Assembly: GCA_012842765.1 (NCBI GenBank)
Contig: DUWJ01000447.1
Span: 1 to 13,339 of the forward strand
Reading direction: 5' to 3'
DNA length: 13,339 nt
From: Bacillota bacterium
GTDB taxonomy: Bacteria > Bacillota > DTU025
The translations under genes and the position numbers were made by a program. The notes beneath the pieces were generated by a model, which searched no databases, was not told the DNA's origin, and worked only from the letters and a program-made list of their open reading frames with translations. Shown here piece by piece: positions 7,702 to 13,339 of this stretch (within the stretch, counting starts at the first letter, position 1; the number at the start of each line of letters is the position of its first letter).

Positions 7702-8967
7702 CTACTCCTTTTCGGCCTGGTGGGCTGTACCGCTGACATCCTCATCCACAGCAGCCAGCCCTTTGTCGGCGGATAGCTTTCTGTCGAACTCAGCCGGGTA
7801 CTCGCCTGTCACACGACCGAACGTTGGCATGAGAAAGACCATGCCGGACTCAGGATCTTCGAGCGCGAGGCGCCAGTCGATAAGGAACGCTTTGAGCTCG
7901 GCGGCCACTTCCCGCAGCTTGGCTCTTCGATGCTGAACACCCCAGCCAGGTCCGTACCTGGATCTGCATGTGTCTGCGAGCCGCTGGAAATCGACAGAGG
8001 TTAGCCTGACAATCCCGTCAGGCTGCATCTGTAGCTCCTCTGCGTCGAGAGCCTGGCGCACAACCGCCGCAAATTGGAGCGATATGTCTGAAATGCCTTT
8101 GGCGTCGGGGTACGTAGTGTATCTCATCTTTCGCTCGGGCAAGACCAGCATGGCGCAGTTTCGATATAGTTCGAGGCTGAAATCGGTGTGAGCCTCGATG
8201 TCTTCCTGGATGCGGTTGCAGTAATTGCGGAGGTACAGGATATCGGGATCCTGACCTCCACTTCCGTACAGCGCCGGGCACATGAAAAGCTTGCGGTAGA
8301 TCCGATGCCGCCGGGAGGTCGCGCTCTCTCTGCCATCTTCAGTTACCGTCTCAGTCCCCGCTCCAGTCTCCACCCAAGACGCATCGAGGAGTTCGCTCAT
8401 GGTCCCAAACTCTGACAGATCTTTTGGATAAGGGCGCATGAAGTATCTGGAGACAATTGCTACGTCGTAGAGGACTTCAGTGTCGGGAGAAAGGCTGAAC
8501 TGCTCCACATCCCCCTCGACCGGCTGGATGATGCCCACTTCCCTGGCGAACGTAAGCGCTCTCACAAGGGATTTTCTATGCGCGTAATCGCGCCAGTCGA
8601 GCTCTATCTCTGCAGGGCATATCGCCTTGAGCTCCTCGCACACTTCGCTCAACAGGAACTGCTCATCAACACCTTTCCGGTCGAGATATGCGAGAATGCA
8701 GCAAAAGAGGGCGTAGTCCATGGCGAGCTTGAACTCGGGGATTCCCATGTAGGCCTCGGGTTCAGCAGGGATCTTCTCGAGACGCGCGAAGTATCGGTGC
8801 ACGACGAGCCTGAAGCCGAGCTTGTCCATGGCGTACATCGCGAGGGCCGACTCACGCTCGCGGACCATTCGGTACTTGTCAGGTTCTCTATCCCTAAGGA
8901 TCCACCATTGTTCCATGAGGTGACCCAGGGCCTCTCGGGCCACATCGTCGAATGAGATATCAGGCAA
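7702..8967 (-). CDS. jetB: Wadjet JetB (DUF2398, TIGR02678-like), MukE/KITE-like subunit
   Basis: This 421-aa protein matches the DUF2398/TIGR02678 family by its pattern and its place between DUF2397 and TIGR02680 genes. Recognisable parts are an N-terminal helical stretch with LGHLMEQWWILRD, then R-L-V-V-H-R-Y-F-A-R-L-E-K-I-P and LAMDYALFCCILAYLDRKG. A central VLYDVAIVSRYF follows, and near the end LIDWRLALEDPESGMVFLMP leads into FGRVTGEYP. By analogy with MukE and other KITE proteins it would be made of winged-helix domains that dimerise and bridge the kleisin JetA and bind DNA; it is not an enzyme. TTG 8967 is chosen because GGAGGT (8975-8980) sits 7 nt upstream, an excellent signal for a rare start. 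The gene begins 5 nt after the jetA stop and ends 6 nt before jetC, so the genes are probably translationally coupled. No membrane segment or signal peptide is seen. Confidence 0.92.
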   Translation of the reverse strand: MPDISFDDVAREALGHLMEQWWILRDREPDKYRMVRERESALAMYAMDKLGFRLVVHRYFARLEKIPAEPEAYMGIPEFKLAMDYALFCCILAYLDRKGVDEQFLLSEVCEELKAICPAEIELDWRDYAHRKSLVRALTFAREVGIIQPVEGDVEQFSLSPDTEVLYDVAIVSRYFMRPYPKDLSEFGTMSELLDASWVETGAGTETVTEDGRESATSRRHRIYRKLFMCPALYGSGGQDPDILYLRNYCNRIQEDIEAHTDFSLELYRNCAMLVLPERKMRYTTYPDAKGISDISLQFAAVVRQALDAEELQMQPDGIVRLTSVDFQRLADTCRSRYGPGWGVQHRRAKLREVAAELKAFLIDWRLALEDPESGMVFLMPTFGRVTGEYPAEFDRKLSADKGLAAVDEDVSGTAHQAEKE

Positions 8968-8972
8968 GGCTA

Positions 8973-10538
8973 CTACCTCCAGGTCTGCCGCGGGCCAGTG
9001 CTGGGCGCCACCAGGAATTCGTAATTTGGCATCTCCAAGACTCCGTCATCGGACACCAGGCGTATCCTGGTGCCATCCACTAGCTTGAGCTGGACCACGA
9101 TGCCGGTTTCGGTGTTCGTGCACCTATCCGGGCTTAGCATGCACCGATCGATCCATGCCAGGAGGACCCGCCGCACATTGGGGTCTACCGGGCCCAGCTC
9201 AGCCAGGACAACTCTGCCGCCCGCGGTGATCTCTTCAATCAGACGCCGTTCGGCGGCCCTCTCTTGAAGGTGCATCTCGAGCATTTCCCGTTTTTCGCGC
9301 TCGCGGCTGATAACAGCGCTCGGCTTGGTCCTCTCTCGGTATAGCCGAGTTCGGGGTTTGACTGTGACAACAGACGGGGGCAGGTCCCAGACTTCTGAGT
9401 ACATATCATCTGAAACTGGAAAGTCCGAGACGAAGTGACGGGTGTTCGGGACCCCGAATACGCAGGAGGAGAGCTTGTGCGCCTCCTCTATGCTGTCGAG
9501 ACTGGCGAACCATCGCGCCAGATACAGGTAGTCGTTGTACCGGCTGCGGATGTTGTGGCTCCTTTCGCCGAGCCTCTGAGCGAACCGGGTTATCCTGCGG
9601 ATCGTCTCATTGGTTTCGTTTTGAAGATATGACAGATCGCTTTCACGGCCTCCGGCGCCCAGAAACCAGTCCCTCAGCCCGTGCCATTGCCCGATGAGAG
9701 TGGCTTCAAGCTCGGACTTGGAAGGCCGCGCATCCAGCCTTGGAATGCTGAGCTGGTAATTGGCGACCTGGCCTGCCAAGTGTCTGACAACATCGTCCGG
9801 AACACTCCGCAAGAGCGCGTCTATCTTGGCGGAGGTGCGCTGCAAGGACGACATGAAGTCGCGGAGGTACTCTGTGAGCGCGTCCTTGTAGACGAGGAAC
9901 GCCTCAGTCTTCATCAGCCCCTCAACTTTTTCGCTCTTCAGATGCGCAAGGTAGTCGGCGGCATTCTGCGTAAGCCTTCGGAAATGTCCGAAAACATCGT
10001 CCCAAATCTGGCTGACTTCCTCGTTCGATCGTGTGCGGCTCTGACCGCTCGCGGGCTCGGTCTTGGAGCCCGCGGTGGATCCGACAGCGTGCCCAACCAT
10101 CGGCCCAACGAGCGCCTCGAGCGCTTCCAGCATCCGCTGTACGAGACTTCTTTCGAGCGATCCGCCGAAGGAGTCTCCCATCTGTTCCAGCGTGCGCACC
10201 ATTCTCTCAATTTCAACTGTGTATGGCGCGCACTGATACCTGAACCTTTTCCTCTTGAACTGCTCGATGCTGGTTACTCTCCCTGTTTCCTGACGGGGTA
10301 TGAGGTTCTTCCATTCAACGAGCTGATCGAGGTCGCGCATGAGCAGCTCTTCAGTGTAGTCATGAAAATGCGGGCTTTCCTTCAGATGGTCCAGTACCTC
10401 CCCGGGTAGAAGATAGTACCTGAGCCGTTCATGCTGGATGTAGAAATATCGAAGGATGGCGCGGTAGCGCCAGGCATTCTCAGTAGTGAGGTAAGTGGCC
10501 TCAGTGATCGGTTTCAGGAGCATGTCGTCCATTAGCAT
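8973..10538 (-). CDS. jetA: Wadjet JetA (DUF2397, TIGR02677-like), kleisin/MukF-like subunit
   Basis: This is the first gene of the Wadjet operon, in the DUF2397/TIGR02677 family, the MukF-like kleisin that links the two JetC heads. From ATG 10538 it has 521 aa. The diagnostic N-terminus is Y-L-T-T-E-N-A-W-R-Y-R-A-I-L-R-Y-F (about 16-32), which opens a winged-helix domain reaching about residue 110. A Gly/Ser/Thr-rich linker lies near 152-174. A long helical middle follows, with NETIRRITRFAQRLGE, then a highly charged helix (396-437) and a C-terminal domain ending in RIRLVSDDGVLEMPNYEFLV. The start is uncertain. The frame stays open upstream to TTG 10658 (561 aa), but those 40 residues do not look like the family, which normally begins just before the Y-L-T motif. 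None of ATG 10538, 10532 or 10523 has a strong ribosome binding site. The stop TAG (8973-8975) lies next to the jetB ribosome binding site. Confidence 0.92.
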   Translation of the reverse strand: MLMDDMLLKPITEATYLTTENAWRYRAILRYFYIQHERLRYYLLPGEVLDHLKESPHFHDYTEELLMRDLDQLVEWKNLIPRQETGRVTSIEQFKRKRFRYQCAPYTVEIERMVRTLEQMGDSFGGSLERSLVQRMLEALEALVGPMVGHAVGSTAGSKTEPASGQSRTRSNEEVSQIWDDVFGHFRRLTQNAADYLAHLKSEKVEGLMKTEAFLVYKDALTEYLRDFMSSLQRTSAKIDALLRSVPDDVVRHLAGQVANYQLSIPRLDARPSKSELEATLIGQWHGLRDWFLGAGGRESDLSYLQNETNETIRRITRFAQRLGERSHNIRSRYNDYLYLARWFASLDSIEEAHKLSSCVFGVPNTRHFVSDFPVSDDMYSEVWDLPPSVVTVKPRTRLYRERTKPSAVISREREKREMLEMHLQERAAERRLIEEITAGGRVVLAELGPVDPNVRRVLLAWIDRCMLSPDRCTNTETGIVVQLKLVDGTRIRLVSDDGVLEMPNYEFLVAPSTGPRQTWR

Positions 10539-10725
10539 CAGCCCATTTCCATAGTTGCTCAGCAAGTTGGTGCGCCTGTTGCCAGGGATTATCGTCACAG
10601 CCAGGGACGAGCGGCCCCGGGGCATGACGGCTTTCGCGCTGATCCTGTGCAAGTTCAACCAGCGGCAGTCGAGCGCTTAAGGAACCTCAGGAGCCGAAAG
10701 TGGTTCAAAAGCCCCAGCGGTCCTA

Positions 10726-10741
10726 AGCGCCCTCGGGCGCT
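10726..10741. repeat. Perfect GC hairpin in the jetA upstream region
   Basis: AGCGCCC and GGGCGCT pair perfectly around TC, so the folded form would be 6 bp with a 4-nt loop, extendable by two more pairs past one A-G mismatch. No T-run follows directly on either strand, so it is not a standard terminator. It lies about 190 bp upstream of the preferred jetA start and could be an operator or a leader structure. Its function is unknown. Confidence 0.45.
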
Positions 10742-11194
10742 GAGATAACCGGTTGATTCTGACTTTCAAGAATTCGCTGCCGAGTGACGGTGTCCTTCAA
10801 GCAAAGAGAGGGAAGGGTGGCAACAATGCGGGATTCTGGGAGTATCGCACGTTCCCGCGTGATCTCACGCCCAATCATGATGGGGGTTTGAGGAGACCGA
10901 TTCTTCCAAGCGAGCATAATAAGGCACATGCGGCTTGCAGAAATGGGATAGCCAGATTCCGGGCAACATTGATGATTCTAGCGGCGTGAGTGTCTGAACG
11001 GGAATCCGACCCTGAAGCGACCATCGCTCCCGTTGCACACTCCACTGGCAGCGCTAGCCTTGATGCTGATGTGGACTAGCTCTTCTTGCCCTCCTTGATG
11101 TCCAAACTTAGGATGGCTATGTTGGCGAATATAGTCGATGGATGCGAGTTCATGATAGACTAATAATGCAGTACGCTTTTCACAAATTCCCTCG

Positions 11195-11202
11195 AAGGAG
11201 GT
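11195..11202 (+). promoter_or_regulatory. Full-length Shine-Dalgarno before the MNT gene
   Basis: AAGGAGGT is a perfect match to the anti-Shine-Dalgarno but lies 11 nt before ATG 11214, rather far. A second, shorter signal (AAGGA, 11221-11225) lies 6 nt before ATG 11232, so either codon could be used. Confidence 0.55.
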
Positions 11203-11213
11203 CTTGCTGGCCC

Positions 11214-11747
11214 ATGACTGAAGGAACAGGCATGAATCTGCCGATCGTCCATAAACTTCGGACCTTTTCGCCGGAGCATTGCAGGTATGTTGACACCATC
11301 CTCAGCTGTATACTCCGGCACTATGGCGAGAACCTCCTGGGACTCGCCATTTTCGGCTCGTTCGCGCGAGGCGAAAATCGCAAGGATTCTGATCTTGACC
11401 TCTTGATCATATTAGAGGAAGCCGACAAAAGGCGCATCAGGATAGAGGAATTCATCCGGGAAGTAGAAATGAAGCACGATGACTTGGCCCAACGGCTCTT
11501 CAGAGAGGAGGGCCTCTCATGCGAGCTCTCACCGTACATCGTCACTGAGACCGAGGCCCTCATGATGCAGCCAATCTACTACGACTTGGTGACTGACCAT
11601 GTGATTATCTGGGATCCGGAAGGGATCATCGATCGAATTATCAACTCCGCCTCAGCGCTTCTCAAAGAAGTGGGAGCCTACCGCGTCAGGCGGAATAACA
11701 CATGGGAGTGGCGCACCAACCGATTCTTGGGGGGTATTGGGTTGTGA
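11214..11747 (+). CDS. Minimal nucleotidyltransferase (MNT) of an MNT-HEPN module
   Basis: This small protein (177 aa from ATG 11214, 171 aa from ATG 11232) has a pol-beta-type nucleotidyltransferase core. The signature is FGSFARGENRKDSDLDLLII. In it GS (residues 48-49 from ATG 11214) forms the nucleotide-binding turn, and the two Asp of S-D-L-D (about D60 and D62) are the metal ligands. A helical charged segment follows, then ELSPYIVTETEAL and a strand DHVIIWDPEGIID, as in COG1708-type MNT proteins. In characterised pairs the MNT protein is the antitoxin. It transfers AMP to a tyrosine of its HEPN partner and so silences it. That role here is inferred from the next gene, whose GTG overlaps this stop by 4 nt. 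A DNA-modifying or kanamycin-type nucleotidyltransferase is less likely because of the short length and the partner. The divergent gene to its left is jetA. Confidence 0.85.
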   Translation: MTEGTGMNLPIVHKLRTFSPEHCRYVDTILSCILRHYGENLLGLAIFGSFARGENRKDSDLDLLIILEEADKRRIRIEEFIREVEMKHDDLAQRLFREEGLSCELSPYIVTETEALMMQPIYYDLVTDHVIIWDPEGIIDRIINSASALLKEVGAYRVRRNNTWEWRTNRFLGGIGL

Positions 11748-12178
11748 AGAGTGACGATTTGACTCTGGCCTATTTGGAGAAAGCCTCGGTGCGGCTGGAG
11801 GCCCTCTATTTTTACCGCGAACGAAATGCATATTCCGATGTTGTTCGCGAAGCTCAGAGCGTGGTGGAATTGACCCTCAAGGCTTTGTTGCGTGCTGCGG
11901 GGGTTGAAGTGCCGAAGGTCCACGATGTCGGCCGAACTCTTGAGGATAACAGGGACTTGCTGCCTCCGATCATCTGCGATCATATGGTGAAAATCCGCAG
12001 CATTTCGAAGAGACTCCGCAAGGAGCGTGAGCTGAGCTTCTATGGCGCCGAGGATTTTGTGCCTACTGTCGAATATGAGTTGTCCGATGCGGACCAAGCC
12101 ATTGAAGAGGCTGGGTTCGTGCTGGAGGTTGTGAAGAAAGCACTGGCAAGTGAGTTACAGCCGGAAAACTGGCGTTGA
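11744..12178 (+). CDS. HEPN-domain protein, partner of the MNT protein
   Basis: Read from GTG 11744 the protein has 144 aa; an ATG at 11702 is in frame but would overlap the MNT gene by 46 nt. The GTG and the MNT stop share GTGA, a typical coupled arrangement, and a G-rich stretch (11729-11734) could serve as ribosome binding site. The core SDVVREAQSVVELTLKALLR followed by GVEVPKVHDVGRTL is the standard HEPN (PF05168-like) pattern. A helical C-terminal half follows, with a heptad-like end. In many MNT-HEPN pairs the HEPN member is a ribonuclease with R-x4-6-H(-x-Y). I do not see that motif here: the matching region reads RKERELSFYGAEDF, with Tyr but no His. It may thus be a non-nuclease HEPN protein, a regulatory partner, or a diverged toxin. 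Together with the MNT gene it forms a two-gene operon. Confidence 0.82.
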   Translation: MKSDDLTLAYLEKASVRLEALYFYRERNAYSDVVREAQSVVELTLKALLRAAGVEVPKVHDVGRTLEDNRDLLPPIICDHMVKIRSISKRLRKERELSFYGAEDFVPTVEYELSDADQAIEEAGFVLEVVKKALASELQPENWR

Positions 12179-12854
12179 TGCAGGTGACCAAAGACCGTAG
12201 TCGCGATCGCCGCTTCAGAAAGCGACGGCACACGGGTGGCTGAGAGGGGCCCAATGAGGGTTATGCACAAGTATCAATGGCTCGGTCTGAATAGGGCGCT
12301 GCTGAGGGAGGGCTCTACAGCTCATATTCAACGTGTAGCCACGCCATATAGACGTTTGCCGTGTCGCTAGGCGGGCGGGTATTGGGGTGCTCCGGGCTGC
12401 AATGGGACATATGGCCTGAGGCATTATTCAACCGATCCGCCCTGAAAACATTAGGAGGAACGCGAAGCGGCGGCGGCGCTCTCCACGTCATGGGCGTAGA
12501 ATTGGGCAATGGCCAGGCTTTGTATGATCGTCCTTGATTAGCGAGCTTAAGATTTCGCCGGCCATGTCTTTGGACGAGCTTGACGAGGGGTCTGGTGTTT
12601 GGTGGAGGAGTCCTACCACAATCGACCCCATTCATCCCTTAAGGGTGAGTCATCGCTGGAAGTCTGCTGCGCTGGCATCAAGGATGCTCGCACCGAAACG
12701 TCTTAGGTGATAGCTGGGGCGTCTGGGCATTCGGCCGAGTACATGGCAGATCGCACAGGCTGTTTCGCCTTCAAAGGGCAGATCTTCAAATGCCGTGTGG
12801 ATTGCGTCAGTGAAAAGGGGTTTCTTCGCCACGATACTTCTGAGAAACAGATGC
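12179..12854. other. Region without a convincing gene
   Basis: About 676 bp lie between the HEPN gene and the GNAT-like gene. Frames of 106 codons (12315-12635, minus) and 94 codons (12650-12934, minus) are open. The first is rich in Pro/Asn/Arg and looks non-coding. The second overlaps the end of the GNAT gene in another frame, yet reads AFEDLPFEGETACAICHVLG in its lower part, which could be a remnant of coding sequence. I recognise no family in either. A short imperfect hairpin (CGCTT/AAGCG near 12210-12225) follows the HEPN gene but has no T-run, so no terminator is called. Confidence 0.45.
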
Positions 12855-13339
12855 TCATGCATTTCGATAGCATCGATAACGACTATGGCGCCGAAAACCA
12901 TTTGAAAGAGCCACGCTCTGATTTGGTTTCTCATCTTCGTCCATAAAGAAAATCACACTATCAACACCTGGATTCTCCTCAAAAACCGTCTTCAACGCTC
13001 TTAACAAGAGGGCGGAGGCGACATGCTCGTCAATAGGGTTTGCAAATGCCATGCCAAAGATTTCTGCCGTATGGGCGTCTGTGCGCAGGAATAAACCACC
13101 ATTAATCTTGCCTTCTGTTTTCAACGCAAGGATAGTCCATTGATCAATGCTATTGCGCAAACGCTCAACATTCCAGTAAATGTTGTCGAAGTGCGCCTCA
13201 TGAAATCCGGCGTATTCCTCAAAATCAGTGTGGTCTATCCGCATGATTTCATGATCCGAGGAATCGTGGTCTATGAATTGGCTTCTCCCAAGACGCATGT
13301 CCAGGCTCGCTTCGATCAACTCATATCCATTTAGCTGCA
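12855..13339 (-). CDS. GNAT-like N-acetyltransferase, 5' end cut by window edge
   Basis: At least 161 codons are seen on the minus strand, and the frame is open to the edge. An internal TTG at 13319 could start a 154-aa protein, but it has no ribosome binding site, and the residues before it (QLNGYE) continue the pattern LNGYELIEASLDMRLGR. That resembles the middle of longer WecD-like acetyltransferases, so the true start is probably outside. The C-terminal part looks like a GNAT fold: WTILALKTEGKINGGLFLR (central strands), EIFGMAFANPIDEHVASALL (acetyl-CoA region, without a clear Q/R-x-x-G-x-G/A), a helix, then a strand with VDSVIFFMDED and NQSVALSNGFRRHSRYRCYR, the usual 'N..a..lY...GF' end. 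Substrate unknown. Base composition is clearly more AT-rich than the jet operon. A weak acetyl-CoA motif means the family call is moderate. Confidence 0.62.
   Translation of the reverse strand, partial: QLNGYELIEASLDMRLGRSQFIDHDSSDHEIMRIDHTDFEEYAGFHEAHFDNIYWNVERLRNSIDQWTILALKTEGKINGGLFLRTDAHTAEIFGMAFANPIDEHVASALLLRALKTVFEENPGVDSVIFFMDEDEKPNQSVALSNGFRRHSRYRCYRNA

Larger units (their letters stand above)
10539..11213. other. Divergent intergenic region between jetA and the MNT gene
   Basis: This is about 675 bp without a convincing gene. The open frames at 10753-10989 (plus) and 10723-10929 (minus) are under 80 residues, lack a good ribosome binding site and resemble nothing I know. Promoters of both divergent operons should lie here. 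Weak candidates are TTGAAA-16 nt-TATCTC on the minus strand (10769-10742) for jetA, and TATAGT at 11130-11135 on the plus strand for the MNT gene. Neither is strong. A perfect hairpin at 10726-10741 is listed separately. Confidence 0.5.

Noticed and set aside
9681..10409. A 242-codon plus-strand open frame opposite jetA
   Set aside because: It lies wholly antisense to jetA, with no family resemblance and no clear ribosome binding site.
12254..12370. A 38-codon plus-strand frame (starting MRVMHKYQWLGLNRALLREG) as a small peptide gene
   Set aside because: It is short, with only a partial purine-rich signal upstream and no recognisable family; chance is the better explanation.
12315..12635. A 106-codon minus-strand frame as a small gene
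   Set aside because: It is Pro/Asn/Arg-rich, has no hydrophobic core pattern and no convincing ribosome binding site.
1..13339. CRISPR array, IS ends, tRNA genes or attachment sites
   Set aside because: I found no regularly spaced repeats, transposase-like proteins, terminal inverted repeats with target duplications, or cloverleaf-like sequence. Short hairpins were the only repeats seen.

Overview
The window most likely comes from a moderately GC-rich (high 50s % by eye) bacterium, probably of the Bacillota type. The evidence is strong AGGAGG-like ribosome binding sites, free use of TTG and GTG starts, and an exported S41-peptidase-like pseudogene. No rRNA, tRNA or housekeeping gene is present to fix the taxon, so this is inference.

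The centre (1915-10538, minus strand) is a complete four-gene operon that I recognise as a Wadjet / JetABCD system. It is of the DUF2397-DUF2398-TIGR02680-DUF2399 kind (type II in the usual scheme, also met under Mks/Ept names). The order is jetA (kleisin/MukF-like), jetB (MukE/KITE-like), jetC (SMC/MukB-like ATPase) and jetD (Toprim nuclease). Gaps are only 5, 6 and 18 nt, three of the starts have a recognisable Shine-Dalgarno, and Walker A, signature, Walker B and Toprim acidic residues are all present. The system should therefore be functional. Systems of this family extrude DNA loops and cleave small circular DNA, so its job here is probably defence against plasmids.

Left flank (1-1914): the window opens inside a Phd/YefM-type antitoxin gene on the minus strand. 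Its partner toxin, if any, lies outside the window, and it has a candidate palindromic operator upstream. It is followed by a plus-strand S41-like peptidase gene (339-1699) wrecked by one frameshift and two in-frame TAG codons. About 215 bp without a gene separate that wreck from the end of jetD.

Right flank (10539-13339): a 675-bp gene-free intergenic region holds a perfect GC hairpin upstream of jetA. It is followed by a divergent two-gene operon on the plus strand, a minimal nucleotidyltransferase (MNT) and a HEPN-domain protein that overlap by 4 nt, as in MNT-HEPN toxin-antitoxin modules. The HEPN protein lacks an obvious R-x4-6-H ribonuclease motif. After about 680 bp without a convincing gene, the window ends in a more AT-rich GNAT-like acetyltransferase gene on the minus strand, cut by the edge. 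Two toxin-antitoxin-like loci around Wadjet, decayed sequence and shifts in base composition together look like a defence island. No wholly new system was found. The most interesting points are details of the Jet proteins, the non-canonical HEPN partner and the unexplained jetA leader.
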